A DNA stretch of 64,000 bases from Sphingosinicella sp. BN140058 (GCF_004135585.1 NZ_CP035501.1:4225501-4289500), one strand, 5' to 3'; positions 37,092 to 46,582 are shown, counted from the first letter of the stretch. Notes: generated by a model not told the origin, from the letters alone. A program made the numbers and translations.

Positions 37092-38177
37092 ATGCCCGTT
37101 CGTCACTATCTTCGCCCCGTCGCCTTTGTCGACGCGCCCTTTCTTCTCGACGGGGAGGTCGCCCGCCTTGCCGGCGGCATGCTCTTCTTCTCGGCGGTCG
37201 AGATCGCCGCGGTCGAGAATGGACGCCGGACGGGGCTGGACCTGGTTCCGGTGGGGCAGATCGAGGCGGTTATCGACCGCCTCGGGCCGACTGCGCGCAA
37301 GGCGTGGACCAACATCGTCGCACCGCGCGCGCCGCTTCAGCTTGGCGCCAGGACCATCCGCCTCGATCAGCCGCAGGTGATGGGCATCCTCAACGTGACT
37401 CCGGACAGCTTCTCGGATGGCGGCCGCTTCGGCGCGCCCGAAGCCGCCGCCGACGTCGGCTTCGCGATGGCGACGGCAGGCGCGGCGCTGATCGACGTCG
37501 GTGGCGAATCGACGCGGCCGGGGGCGAAGCCGGTGTGGGAGCAGGACGAGGCGGCCCGGATCGAGCCGGTCGTCCGCCGTCTCGCCGGATCCGGCACGGC
37601 CGTCTCGATCGACACCCGCAAGGCGCTGGTGATGGAGACGGCGCTGGCCGCAGGCGCGGGACTGGTCAACGACGTATCGGCGCTTACCTTCGATCCCGAT
37701 GCGGCGAAGGTGGTTGCCCGTGCCAGCTGTCCAATCGTGCTGATGCACCATCTGGGCACGCCCGAGACGATGCAGGACTCACCGCACTATGAAAGCCCGG
37801 TCCAATATGCCGTCTACGACTGGCTCGAGGCACGGATCGAGGCCGCAATCGCCGCGGGCATCGCCCGGGAGCAGATCCTGGTCGATCCCGGCATCGGTTT
37901 CGGCAAGACCGTTCAGCACAATCTCGCGGTGTTGAACCATCTCGCCCTCTATCACGGGCTCGGCTGCCCGATCGTGCTAGGCGCCAGCCGCAAGCGCATG
38001 ATCGGCGCGCTCTCCGGAGAGGCTCCGGCCGACCAGCGCCTGCCCGGCTCGCTGGCGCTCGCGCTCAAGGCCGCCGACCAGGGCGTGCAGATCGTTCGCG
38101 TCCACGACGTACCCGAGACGGTTCAAGCCCTCCGCCTCTGGCGCGGCCTGCGCGACGCGGCGTTGACGCCGGGGTGA
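37092..38177 (+). CDS. folP: Dihydropteroate synthase
   Basis: A 361-aa enzyme of folate synthesis joining p-aminobenzoate with dihydropterin pyrophosphate. Signatures: MGILNVTPDSFSDGG, LIDVGGESTRPGA, VSIDTRKA, GLVNDVSAL and ILVDPGIGFGKT, with GASRKRMIG near the end. An N-terminal extension of about 90 residues precedes the core; similar lengths are seen in sphingomonads. This is the sulfonamide target. Single gene. Confidence 0.96.
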   Translation: MPVRHYLRPVAFVDAPFLLDGEVARLAGGMLFFSAVEIAAVENGRRTGLDLVPVGQIEAVIDRLGPTARKAWTNIVAPRAPLQLGARTIRLDQPQVMGILNVTPDSFSDGGRFGAPEAAADVGFAMATAGAALIDVGGESTRPGAKPVWEQDEAARIEPVVRRLAGSGTAVSIDTRKALVMETALAAGAGLVNDVSALTFDPDAAKVVARASCPIVLMHHLGTPETMQDSPHYESPVQYAVYDWLEARIEAAIAAGIAREQILVDPGIGFGKTVQHNLAVLNHLALYHGLGCPIVLGASRKRMIGALSGEAPADQRLPGSLALALKAADQGVQIVRVHDVPETVQALRLWRGLRDAALTPG

Positions 38178-38265
38178 GGGATGGGGCTGCAACGGGTTGG
38201 CACCTGCTCCGGAGTGTTCGCGGTTCGGGCGCGAAGTTTTTGCTCTGCGCAGAAGAAGGGGAGGG

Positions 38266-38363
38266 TTCGACAAGCTCAGCCCGAACGGCGGCGGAGAGGA
38301 GCGGGCCTGCGGTCCGGGGCGCACTTTCGTCTCCTTCTCCCCGTTCGGGCTGAGCCTGTCGAA
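38266..38363. repeat. Inverted repeat (TTCGACAAGCTCAGCCCGAA type)
   Basis: Left arm 38266-38288 and right arm 38341-38363 are 23-bp inverted copies with one mismatch. They match a repeat frequent in sphingomonad genomes. It lies between folP and the convergent ZIP gene and may end transcription of both. The rest of 38178-38408 shows no gene. Confidence 0.75.
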
Positions 38364-38408
38364 GCCCTCTCCTTCTTCCGTCGGAGCAGAGAAAGACGGG
38401 ACGCAACC

Positions 38409-39194
38409 TCACCCCAGGCTGACGTCCAGGAACATCATCGCGCCGAGCCCCACCATCAGGCCGACATTGGCCAGCGGCCGAAGCTCGAGGCGGCTGTGGG
38501 TCTGCGGGATGATTTCGGAGGCGACGACGTAGATCATCGCGCCGGCGGCGAAGCCCAGACCCCAGGGCAGGAGGGGCGCGGAGAGGAAGACGAGGGTCAC
38601 CCCAAACAGGCCCGCGACCGGCTCGACCAGGCCCGACGCCAAAGCGGCGAGCACGCCAGTCCGCGCCGAATAGCCGATGGTGGTCAGCGCGGCGGCGACG
38701 GCGAGGCCTTCCGGGATGTTCTGCAGCCCGATGCCGAGCGCCGTAGTGGTGCCGGCGCCGAGATCGCCGCCGCCGAAGCTGACCCCGACCGCAAGCCCTT
38801 CCGGGAAATTGTGCAGGGTGATGGCGGCGACGAACAGCCACACCCGCCGGAACGTGGCTTCGGCAATGCCGGTGGGACCGAGGCCGATCTCGTCCAGTGG
38901 CGGCACGAAGCGGTTGATCTGCGAAATGGTGAGTGCGCCGAGCAACACCGCTGCGACGATGATCGCTGCCGCCTGTGCCTTGCCGGCGCCCTGCAGCTGC
39001 GCCTGTTCGATGCCGGGGATGATCAGCGAGAAGAAGGATGCTGCCAGCATCACGCCCGCGGCGAAGCCGAGGAAGACGTTCTGCTGCTTCTCGGTCGGCT
39101 TGCCGATGCTCAGGATCGGCAGCGCGCCGAGCACGGTCGCCAATCCCGCGAGCAGGCTGGCGAGGAAACCCGTGAAGATGATGCTCTGAGTCAC
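38409..39194 (-). CDS. ZIP family metal transporter
   Basis: A 261-aa membrane protein with about eight helices. Helix IV/V residues with metal ligands are seen in AITLHNFPEGLAVGVSFG (HNxPEG) and LGIGLQNIPEGLAVAAAL. This ZupT-type pattern supports uptake of zinc or other divalent ions. The exact metal cannot be inferred; no regulator is adjacent. Confidence 0.9.
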   Translation of the reverse strand: MTQSIIFTGFLASLLAGLATVLGALPILSIGKPTEKQQNVFLGFAAGVMLAASFFSLIIPGIEQAQLQGAGKAQAAAIIVAAVLLGALTISQINRFVPPLDEIGLGPTGIAEATFRRVWLFVAAITLHNFPEGLAVGVSFGGGDLGAGTTTALGIGLQNIPEGLAVAAALTTIGYSARTGVLAALASGLVEPVAGLFGVTLVFLSAPLLPWGLGFAAGAMIYVVASEIIPQTHSRLELRPLANVGLMVGLGAMMFLDVSLG

Positions 39195-39269
39195 GCCGTG
39201 TCGTTCACTTTCGTGCTTATCCTATAGCGAACGGCACGGCGTTTCCCAGGTTCCCCGAGAGGCCGCGCG

Positions 39270-40178
39270 TTACGCCTCTTCGGTCACGTCTTTGGTGCGT
39301 CCGGCGCCGGGGCCCGCGCCGAGATCGGTGCCGGTGGTCGGGTTGCGGGTCGGATCGGAGATGGTGCGGACCGCAGTCGCCTTCAGATCCTTCTTCTCGC
39401 GGCTGCTGAGGCCGTGCACGGAGGCGGTGCCGTCGCCGCCGTCGAGCGGGATCGCGCTGACGATGTCGTCGACGCGCTCCCATTCGGCGCCGCTGTTCCA
39501 CGGACCTTCGAGATCACCTTCACCTTGGGAGGTGTTGACGTAGAGGCTCGAATAATCCGGATGGCCCGGCAGCTTGCCCGAGGGGAAATTGTTCTCGATC
39601 GAATAGAGCGCCTTCTCGAACGATTTCTGGTGGGCGACTTCGCGAGTCATCAGGAAGGTCAGGGCGTCCTTAATGCCGGGGTCGTCGGTGACGTTGATCA
39701 GCCGCTCGTAAACGATCTTCGCCCGCGCTTCCGCGGCGATGTTGGAGCGCAGGTCCACCGTCGGTTCGCCGCGGCTGTCGACATAGGCGCCGCTGAACGG
39801 CACGCCGGCCGAATTGGTCAGCGACGGGCCGCCGCCATAGACGATCTGCTGGGTCGGCGTGCTCGCCGACTTGGCGATGTCCATGTAGAGCTCCGCCTCG
39901 CTCATCGTGCCCTCGGACATCTTGCCCTTGGCGCCCTTGTTGAGCATCGCGACGATCGAGCCGATGATCTCGAGGTGGCTGAGTTCCTCGGTGGCGATGT
40001 CGAGCAGCATGTCCTTGCGGCCGGGATCGTCCTCGGCGAGACCTTGCGTGAAATAGCGCATCGCCGCCGCGAGTTCGCCGTCGGGGCCGCCGAATTGTTC
40101 GAGCATGAAGGTGCCGAGAACCGGGTTCGGTTCGGACACGCGCACCGTATATTGCAGCTTCTTGTTGTGAATGAACAT
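39270..40178 (-). CDS. Manganese catalase 1
   Basis: A 302-aa non-haem catalase. Ligand-bearing helices are visible: Glu in GPDGELAAAMRYF, Glu-x-x-His in ATEELSHLEIIG, a further Glu in NIAAEARAKIVYERL, and His in MTREVAHQKSFEKAL. The ATG at 40178 is chosen because MFIHNKKLQY is the family N-terminus. It degrades hydrogen peroxide with a dimanganese site. The related gene at 40325 lies immediately upstream in the same direction. Confidence 0.95.
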   Translation of the reverse strand: MFIHNKKLQYTVRVSEPNPVLGTFMLEQFGGPDGELAAAMRYFTQGLAEDDPGRKDMLLDIATEELSHLEIIGSIVAMLNKGAKGKMSEGTMSEAELYMDIAKSASTPTQQIVYGGGPSLTNSAGVPFSGAYVDSRGEPTVDLRSNIAAEARAKIVYERLINVTDDPGIKDALTFLMTREVAHQKSFEKALYSIENNFPSGKLPGHPDYSSLYVNTSQGEGDLEGPWNSGAEWERVDDIVSAIPLDGGDGTASVHGLSSREKKDLKATAVRTISDPTRNPTTGTDLGAGPGAGRTKDVTEEA

Positions 40179-40212
40179 GGGCAGGGCTCCCTTTACCACG
40201 TGGAGACAGGGA

Positions 40213-40238
40213 AACAGGCGGCCGGCCTCACCCGTTCC
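40213..40238 (-). promoter_or_regulatory. Possible EcfG-type general-stress promoter of Mn catalase 1
   Basis: On the minus strand GGAAC (40238-40234), a 17-bp spacer and TGTT (40216-40213) lie about 35 bp before the ATG. This is close to the GGAAC-N16/17-CGTT consensus of alphaproteobacterial EcfG (general stress response), with one mismatch at -10. It would make sense for a catalase. Confidence 0.35.
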
Positions 40239-40324
40239 GCCTGATCTCAAAAAATGACGCTGGTTCATTCATTTGGGTGGTTAATGCGGAGCACCGAGCG
40301 TCCCGCACCACGATCGATTACGGC

Positions 40325-41215
40325 TCAGGAGAAGCTGTCCTTCACCGCTTCCGCAGCCTTGTGGAGCAGCCCGCCGCCGTCGCCACCTCCGGTCATCTGC
40401 TGGACCTGGGCTCCACCACCCGGGCGCGGCGGCGCAAGGTTCGGTTCGCCGCCGAGCGGCTCCATCGGACGAGAGGTGAATTCGCCCTTGCCGTCCGGGC
40501 TCGGGCCAGCCGACCAGCGCCCCTGCGGCGGCAGCGAACCGTCGCGCAGGAAGCCGAGCTGCTGGTAGCTGAACTCGTCCAGCTCCGCTTCCGGCGCGAC
40601 GCTGTTCGGCACCGGCAGATTGGCCTGCAGACCGCCGAGCTCGTCGATCACCGCCATGAACTGGTTCTGGTGAAAGGTATCGCGAGCGATCAGATAGGAC
40701 AGCATCTCCTTCATGCCGGGGTCGTCGGTCATGTTCCACAGCGAGTAAGCGAGCTTACGGCCGGTGGCCTCAGCGGTGATGTTCGAGAACATGTCGGCAG
40801 CCAAGTTGCCGCTCGCATATACGTGGCTGCAGTCGAACGGCACACCATTGGCGTCGGTCGGCAAGGCGGCGAGACTGGTCGACAGCACGTGACGCATGTC
40901 CATGCCGTTCAGCACCGATCCGCCAGCAACGTCGGCGGCGACATCTTCCTTAAGACTGAGCGGTGCGTTCTCGAGATTGAGCGCAACCGCCGTCGCCAGC
41001 ATCTCGATATGGGCGATCTCTTCGGTCGCCGTGTTGAGCAGAAGATCGCGATATTTGGAATCGCCGCGTGCACCCCAGGCCTGGAAGAAATATTGAAGGC
41101 AGACCCGGATTTCGCCTTCGACGCCGCCGATCGCCTGCTGCAGAGCCTTGGCAAAGATCGGGCTTGGCTTCTCTACGCGCACGGGAAACTGAAGAAGCTT
41201 GTCGGTATAATACAT
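40325..41215 (-). CDS. Manganese catalase 2
   Basis: A 296-aa paralogue of the neighbouring enzyme. Ligand motifs: Glu in GVEGEIRVCLQYF, ExxH in ATEEIAHIEMLA, Glu in NITAEATGRKLAYSLW and His in IARDTFHQNQFMAV. The C-terminal third is Gly/Pro-rich and diverges from copy 1. Start at 41215 (MYYTDKLLQFPV). The two probably arose by duplication and diverged considerably; different location or regulation is likely but unproved. Confidence 0.94.
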   Translation of the reverse strand: MYYTDKLLQFPVRVEKPSPIFAKALQQAIGGVEGEIRVCLQYFFQAWGARGDSKYRDLLLNTATEEIAHIEMLATAVALNLENAPLSLKEDVAADVAGGSVLNGMDMRHVLSTSLAALPTDANGVPFDCSHVYASGNLAADMFSNITAEATGRKLAYSLWNMTDDPGMKEMLSYLIARDTFHQNQFMAVIDELGGLQANLPVPNSVAPEAELDEFSYQQLGFLRDGSLPPQGRWSAGPSPDGKGEFTSRPMEPLGGEPNLAPPRPGGGAQVQQMTGGGDGGGLLHKAAEAVKDSFS

Positions 41216-41472
41216 GTTAAGAGCTCCTAGACGGTGTGGCGGCCTGCGGCCAGGATTGTCTTTCCTGCTTGCTCGATCCATCACGCTTGCGGGGATGTTC
41301 GCTGCAATAGTTCTTCCTGGACTTGGTTCCTGATTTGCAGGAACGAGCGATCGGGAGAGACGCGGAGCGGATATTGTGTTGGCGAAACCAATTGCTTCGA
41401 TCACCTTGATCGATCTGGTGACTTGGAAAAGTACGCCCAACCTTGCAGAGCGTTCGCCGAAGGAGATGCGAA

Positions 41473-41748
41473 ATGTCGCACGACGTGGTCCACAACGAAG
41501 CAGAAAGCCGTTTCGAACTTGCCGTCGGCGGGGACAAGGCGATCGCCGTCTACCGTCTGGAAGGCGATCGCTACGCCTTCACCCACACCGAGGTGCCGCC
41601 CGAACTCGAAGGGCAGGGCATCGCCAGCGCCCTTATCGAAGGCGCGCTTGCTCAGGTGAGGGCACGGGGCATGAAGATCGTGCCGCTCTGCGCCTTCGTC
41701 CGCCACTATGTGGAGACGCACGCAGACGTGCAGGACCTCGTCGCCTAA
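41473..41748 (+). CDS. GNAT family N-acetyltransferase (YjdJ-like, small)
   Basis: A 91-aa minimal acetyltransferase of the 'N-acetyltransferase domain' (Gcn5-related, PF14542) type. The acetyl-CoA loop is in VPPELEGQGIASALIEGAL; the conserved CAFVRHYVETH is near the end. A GGAGATGCG ribosome-binding region precedes the ATG. Substrate unknown. Its stop overlaps the end of the convergent glycosidase gene. Confidence 0.88.
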   Translation: MSHDVVHNEAESRFELAVGGDKAIAVYRLEGDRYAFTHTEVPPELEGQGIASALIEGALAQVRARGMKIVPLCAFVRHYVETHADVQDLVA

Positions 41749-42551
41749 TCCTTGCGGCGGCTGACCAGGATGAGCGGGCCGAGCGCCGCATAAGGATCCT
41801 TGCGGCCGGCGGCGGGGTCCCACAGGCTGGAGACGCTGCCGTCGAGGAACAGGGCGTTGCGGCAGCCGAGCGCGTCGCGGAACAAGCGGGCGAAGCGGCC
41901 GAACGAGACGCCTTCCTCGCTGATCGCGAAATAGCCGCGGCGGTCGCTCGCGACGCCGACGCCGTTTCGGACCAGCCGTGATTCGCCGTCGCTGTCGAAG
42001 CCGGGGTGGAGCTTGCCGTCGATCACCAGCATCGGTCCGGACTGGGTCGCCCAGAACGGCTTGGGCACGGCGCGTGCAAAGCGCGAGGAAGGGGTGACGG
42101 AGACCCGCCCGGCGGCATCGACCGCGAACACGCCGTTGGGCAGCAGGTGGAAATTGCCGTAGCCGCGACGCAGGTTGAGCGGCTTCACGATCCTGCCGCG
42201 ATCGACGAACAACCCGATCGGCTCGCCATCCTCGTCATACATGCCGCCGTTGATCGCGAACCGCAAATTGGCGCGCGCATCGGCGCCGAGCGCGTCGCCG
42301 AGCGCGGAGAAGCTGCGCAGCGGCTGTCCGTCGGTGCCGTGCACAGCGATTTCGATCCGGTCCTTGCCGGTGTCGAACGGACAGATGGTGAAGTGCGTCC
42401 CTTCGAAGCGGCGGCTTTCGCAGGCCGCCGGCGCGATCAGGCTTGCCGGATCGAACGCATTTGCCGCCTCTCCGCCAGCCTCTGGTGGATCTGCGTTGCA
42501 GCCCGCGGCAAGCAGCGCGGCGAGGATCGCGCTACAGCGAATAGCCGCCAT
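41745..42551 (-). CDS. Phosphodiester glycosidase family lipoprotein
   Basis: A 268-aa lipoprotein: signal ending LLAAGC (lipobox, Cys about residue 17). The domain resembles the phosphodiester glycosidase (NAGPA) family, with FAINGGMYDEDGEPIGLFV, LPNGVFAV, ATQSGPMLVIDGKL and CRNALFLDGSVSSLW. Homologues remove GlcNAc from phosphodiesters or cut other phosphodiester-linked sugars; the bacterial substrate is unknown. ATG at 42551, so the start overlaps the end of the SDR gene by 20 bp. Confidence 0.85.
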   Translation of the reverse strand: MAAIRCSAILAALLAAGCNADPPEAGGEAANAFDPASLIAPAACESRRFEGTHFTICPFDTGKDRIEIAVHGTDGQPLRSFSALGDALGADARANLRFAINGGMYDEDGEPIGLFVDRGRIVKPLNLRRGYGNFHLLPNGVFAVDAAGRVSVTPSSRFARAVPKPFWATQSGPMLVIDGKLHPGFDSDGESRLVRNGVGVASDRRGYFAISEEGVSFGRFARLFRDALGCRNALFLDGSVSSLWDPAAGRKDPYAALGPLILVSRRKD

Positions 42552-43287
42552 CGCTGACCAGGCAGGAACCGGTGACGAACGCTGCCTTGTCCGAGAGCAG
42601 GAAGGCGATCTGCTCGGCAATCTCCTCGGCGCGGGCGAAGCGGCCCATCGGCGTCGCCGCATTGCCCATCGCCTGGAACGCGGCCTCTTCGGATCCGGTC
42701 TTCTCGACCAGCGTCTGGAAGAAGGGCACTCCGGACCAGATCGCCGTCTCGACCCCGCCTGGCGCGATCGCATTGACCCGGATCCTGGCCGGCGCGCCTT
42801 CCTTGGCGGCGACCTTCGCGAGCTGGATCACCGCCGCCTTGGACGCGGCATAAGCGGCAATTCCGGGCTCGGCCTTGAGGCCGGCGACGGAGGCGGTCAG
42901 CACGATCGCGCCGCCATTGCCCTTCATCGCGCGCATTGCCGCCTGCAGGGTCAGGAAGGCACCGTCGAGATTGACGGAGAGCACCCGCCGCCATTCCTCG
43001 AAGCGCAGCGTGTCGATCGGTTCGCCGGCCCCGATCCCGGCATTGACCAGCGCGTGGGTGACGCCGGTCAAATCGGCATTGGCCCACATCGCCTCGTCGG
43101 TGACGTCGCCGACGATCACCTGGCGTTCGCACGGCAGGGTGAAGGCGAAGTCGCGGAGCCGATCCTCCTGCTGGTCGACGAGGATCAGCTTGCGGGCGCC
43201 GCGGGCGGCGAGGACCGTTGCCGTCGCCGCGCCGATGCCGGAGGCGGCGCCGGTAATCAGCGCCACCGCATTTTCGAAATCGTTCAT
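42532..43287 (-). CDS. SDR family oxidoreductase
   Basis: A 251-aa short-chain dehydrogenase. The cofactor motif is TGAASGIGAATATVL, the Ser-Tyr-Lys site is seen as TASVAGLKAEPGIAAYAASK, and the ending DGGYSL is typical. NAD(H) preference is plausible from LVDQQED after beta-2. The substrate is unknown. It is upstream of, and overlapping with, the lipoprotein gene. Confidence 0.92.
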   Translation of the reverse strand: MNDFENAVALITGAASGIGAATATVLAARGARKLILVDQQEDRLRDFAFTLPCERQVIVGDVTDEAMWANADLTGVTHALVNAGIGAGEPIDTLRFEEWRRVLSVNLDGAFLTLQAAMRAMKGNGGAIVLTASVAGLKAEPGIAAYAASKAAVIQLAKVAAKEGAPARIRVNAIAPGGVETAIWSGVPFFQTLVEKTGSEEAAFQAMGNAATPMGRFARAEEIAEQIAFLLSDKAAFVTGSCLVSDGGYSL

Positions 43288-43326
43288 TGCGCCGGTGTAA
43301 CCGACCGCGCCCGCGCCTCCAAGCGG

Positions 43327-44787
43327 TCAGGCCGCGGCGTCGCTGATGCCGAGCTCGCCGAGCTTGCGGTAGAGGGTCGAGCGGCCGATGCCGAGCCGCC
43401 GCGCGACTTCGGTCATCCGCCCGCGATAATGGCCGATCGCCAGCCGGATCACGTCGGCCTCGATCTCCTCGAGCGAGCGCATGTTGCCGTCGTCGCCGTA
43501 GAGGGTGATACCGGCCCCGTTGTTGAGCGCGGCGCTCTGCGAGGCCCCGTTGAGGGCGCGGCCGTGATAATCGTCGGCGCGGCGGCTCAGGGTCGATTCC
43601 TGGCGGATCTGCGGGAAATCCACCGCGCTCAGCGCATTGCCCTCGCACAGCACCGCGGCGCGGAACAGGGCGTTCTGGAGCTGGCGGACGTTGCCCGGCC
43701 AGCCGTAGCGCATCAGCACCGAAAGTGCGTCGTCGGTGATCGACAGGCGGCGCATGCCCGGCTGCTCGGCGATGCGGCCGAGCAGGTGGCGGGCGAGCGC
43801 CGGAATGTCGCTGGAGCGTTCGCGCAGCGGCGGAATGCCGACATGGACGACGTTCAGGCGGTAATAGAGGTCCTCGCGGAAGCGGCCGCGGGCGATCTCG
43901 TCGACCAGCCGGCGGTTGGTGGCGGCGACGATGCGGACGTCAACCATCTGGATCGATCGGCCGCCGATCCGCTGGATCTCGCCGGTCTCGAGCGCGCGCA
44001 GCAATTTGACCTGGGTGTCGAGCGGCAGTTCGCCGACCTCGTCCAGGAACAGGGTCGAGCCGTCGGCATCCTCGAAGCGGCCGATGTGGCGATCGAACGC
44101 GCCGGTGAAGGCGCCCTTTTCGTGCCCGAACAGCACCGATTCGACGAGGTTGGCGGGGATCGCGCCGCAATTGACGGTGATCATCGGCTTGCGGCCGCGC
44201 GGGGAGGCGGTGTGGATCGCCTGGGCGATCACTTCCTTGCCCGATCCGCTCTCGCCTTCGATCAACACCGACACGCGGGCGCGTGCGGCCTTGGCGGCGA
44301 TCGCCATCGCCGCGCGGAATTGCGGCGCCGAGCCGACGATCTCGTCGAACGCCAGCGGCTGCGAGATCTTTTCGGACAGCGGGCGAAGCTCGCCATTGCG
44401 CTGACGGCGATCGGTGGCGGCGTTCAGGGCGGTAAGCAGCCGATCGGGTGCGATCGGCTTGACCAGGAAGTCGCTGGCGCCGGCCCGCATCGCCTCGACG
44501 GCGGTTGCAACCGATGTCTGCGCCGTCATCACCAGCAAGGGCAGTTCCGGCTTCAGCGCGCGGATCTGCTCGATCAGCTGGGTGCCTTCGTCACCGGGAA
44601 GCCAATGATCGAGCAGGATCGCATCGACGGGCGGACCCTCGGTCTCGGCGAGGATCGCCGCGGCCCCGTCGACGTCGGCGGCGCCGCGCACCGACCAGCC
44701 GGCGCGGGCGCCGATGGCGGTAACGAGGCGGCGCTGGGCGGGCTCGTCGTCGATAAGCAACAGGCAGCGCGTAGGCTCGGGCCGCAT
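43327..44787 (-). CDS. Sigma-54-dependent response regulator (NtrC family)
   Basis: A 486-aa regulator: receiver domain (phospho-acceptor Asp in DAILLDHWLPGDEG), AAA+ domain with Walker A GESGSGKE, the sigma-54 contact loop GAFTGA and Walker B LFLDEVGELP, and a Fis-type DNA-binding helix-turn-helix (MTEVARRLGIGRSTLYRKL). The partner kinase and targets are not in the window. An RpoN-dependent promoter is expected among its targets. Confidence 0.95.
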   Translation of the reverse strand: MRPEPTRCLLLIDDEPAQRRLVTAIGARAGWSVRGAADVDGAAAILAETEGPPVDAILLDHWLPGDEGTQLIEQIRALKPELPLLVMTAQTSVATAVEAMRAGASDFLVKPIAPDRLLTALNAATDRRQRNGELRPLSEKISQPLAFDEIVGSAPQFRAAMAIAAKAARARVSVLIEGESGSGKEVIAQAIHTASPRGRKPMITVNCGAIPANLVESVLFGHEKGAFTGAFDRHIGRFEDADGSTLFLDEVGELPLDTQVKLLRALETGEIQRIGGRSIQMVDVRIVAATNRRLVDEIARGRFREDLYYRLNVVHVGIPPLRERSSDIPALARHLLGRIAEQPGMRRLSITDDALSVLMRYGWPGNVRQLQNALFRAAVLCEGNALSAVDFPQIRQESTLSRRADDYHGRALNGASQSAALNNGAGITLYGDDGNMRSLEEIEADVIRLAIGHYRGRMTEVARRLGIGRSTLYRKLGELGISDAAA

Positions 44788-44921
44788 CCAAACTCCCCTT
44801 CTCGAAGTCGGCCCGGCTCTAAGGCAAGCTGGTAAAGGTCGCCTTAATTCGGGGCTTGGGAAGCCCGCACTCTCTTGTTAGAGAAGCGCCAACCCATCGT
44901 CACAGGACAGAAGGATCGAAC

Positions 44922-45059
44922 ATGGCGGCCGAGCTGGACCTCGAAAAGGAAACCCAAATCCACCAAAAGGGCTATGCCGGCTTTGTAAGCCTTTTCAAAT
45001 GGGGCACAATCGCTTCCGCGATCATCGCGGCGGTCGTCGTGCTGATCATCGCGAACTGA
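44922..45059 (+). CDS. aa3-type cytochrome c oxidase subunit IV
   Basis: A 45-aa protein: an N-terminal polar part (MAAELDLEKETQIHQKGYAG) followed by one transmembrane helix. This matches the bacterial aa3-oxidase subunit IV family (PF07835), present in alphaproteobacteria. The gene is 3 bp before pntAA and is likely co-transcribed with it. The other oxidase genes are elsewhere. Confidence 0.88.
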   Translation: MAAELDLEKETQIHQKGYAGFVSLFKWGTIASAIIAAVVVLIIAN

Positions 45060-45062
45060 TCG

Positions 45063-46190
45063 ATGAAGATCGCCGTCCTCAAGGAGAGTGAAGACGGCGA
45101 ACGAAGGGTCGCCGCCACACCGGAGACCGCAAGGAAATTCATCGCGCTCGGCGCCAGCGTCGCGGTCGAGGCCGGGGCCGGCCTCGCCGCCGCGATCGCC
45201 GATGCCGATTACGAGGCGGCCGGCGCGACCGTCGGCATGCGCGAGACCGTGGTCGGCGGCGCCGACATCCTGCTCGGCGTGCAGGGCCCCGATCCGGCCG
45301 CGCTGCCCGGTGCCGCCGCCGGTGCGCTGGTCGCGGCGATCCTCGATCCCTTCCGCCGCCGCGACCGGGTCGACGCTTATGCTGCCGCCGGCCTCGACGC
45401 GCTGGCGATGGAATTCATGCCGCGAATCACCCGCGCGCAATCGATGGACGTGCTGTCCTCGCAATCCAATCTGTCCGGCTACAAGGCGGTGCTCGACGCA
45501 GCGTCCGAATATGGCCGTGCCTTTCCGATGATGATGACGGCGGCGGGCACGATCCCGGCGGCGCGCATCTTCATCATGGGCGTCGGCGTCGCCGGTCTGC
45601 AGGCGATCGCCACCGCCCGCCGCCTGGGCGCGATCGTCTCGGCGACCGATGTCCGCGCCGCCACCCGCGAGCAGATCGAGAGCCTCGGCGCCAAGGCGGT
45701 TTTCGTCGAAAAGGTCGCCGGAATCGAGGGGGAGGGCAGCGGTGGCTACGCCACCGAGATGTCCGACGACTATAAGGCCGCCCAGGCCGAGCTCGTCTCT
45801 GCCCACATCGCCAAGCAGGACGTGGTCATCACCACGGCGCTGATTCCCGGCCGGCCGGCGCCGCGGCTGATCAGCGACGCGCAGCTGGCGACGATGCGCC
45901 CGGGCAGCGTCGTCGTCGATCTCGCGGTCGAGCAGGGCGGCAATGTCGAGGGTGCGGTCGCCGGCCAGGTGGTCGAGCGCCACGGCGTGCGCATCGTCGG
46001 ACACCGCAACGTGCCGAGCCGCCTCGCCGCCGACGCCTCGGCGCTCTACGCCCGCAACCTGTACAATTTCCTGTCGGGCTTCTGGGACAAGGACGCGGAA
46101 CGGGTGGTACTGCCCGACGACGACGAAATCGTCCAGGGCGTGCGGCTGACCCAAGGCGGCAAGGTGGTGAACCCGCGGCTGCTGGGGTGA
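45063..46190 (+). CDS. pntAA: NAD(P) transhydrogenase subunit alpha part 1 (PntAA)
   Basis: A 375-aa soluble NAD(H)-binding domain I of the proton-translocating transhydrogenase. Motifs: MKIAVLKESEDGERRVAATP, the RQD-loop region KAVLDAASEYGRAFPMMMTAAGT in part, FIMGVGVAGLQAIATA, and VVVDLAVEQGGNVEG. In many alphaproteobacteria the alpha subunit is split into two chains, as here. The partners pntAB and pntB lie 2.7 kb further on, separated by an oppositely oriented gene. Confidence 0.95.
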   Translation: MKIAVLKESEDGERRVAATPETARKFIALGASVAVEAGAGLAAAIADADYEAAGATVGMRETVVGGADILLGVQGPDPAALPGAAAGALVAAILDPFRRRDRVDAYAAAGLDALAMEFMPRITRAQSMDVLSSQSNLSGYKAVLDAASEYGRAFPMMMTAAGTIPAARIFIMGVGVAGLQAIATARRLGAIVSATDVRAATREQIESLGAKAVFVEKVAGIEGEGSGGYATEMSDDYKAAQAELVSAHIAKQDVVITTALIPGRPAPRLISDAQLATMRPGSVVVDLAVEQGGNVEGAVAGQVVERHGVRIVGHRNVPSRLAADASALYARNLYNFLSGFWDKDAERVVLPDDDEIVQGVRLTQGGKVVNPRLLG

Positions 46191-46582
46191 CCCAAGATCC
46201 TCCCCTGAAAGGGGAGGAGGCTTGTTCATGCTGTCATTATCCTCCCTGTCCGCGCAGCGGATGGGGAGGGGGACCAGCTGAAAGCTGGTGGAGGGGCTTT
46301 CCAGTGTCGTCGGCCCCTCCACCGCACTTCGTGCGGTCCCCCTCCCCATCGCCTGCGGCGACAGGGAGGACTGGGTGCCAAGGTCAGGGACCTCACTGGA
46401 TGCTGCTGGAAAAGAGCATCTCGTCAGCGTGCTCCATGGATGAACGCGAGGAACCCCCTTCAACATCCTTTGGGGGGTCGTGAGCAAGCGCAGGCTGCCC
46501 CGCAGCCTGCAGTCGTGCCCGGGGGCACGATGGCTTGCTCATCCCGGCAAGCCGGGAGGACCTTAAGAGAGCAGGGAAGGAG
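46191..46582. other. Repeat-rich intergenic region
   Basis: No gene. A small palindrome (CCTCCCC/GGGGAGG) is at 46200-46220. A long imperfect inverted repeat spans 46240-46370, with outer arms TCCTCCCTGTC and GACAGGGAGGA and inner arms GGGGAGGGGGACC and GGTCCCCCTCCCC. A GTGCCCGGGGGCAC palindrome with a CAGCCTGCAG stretch is near 46500-46535. Part of it (GCTGAAAGCTGGTGGAGGGG) recurs at 50878. Confidence 0.7.
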
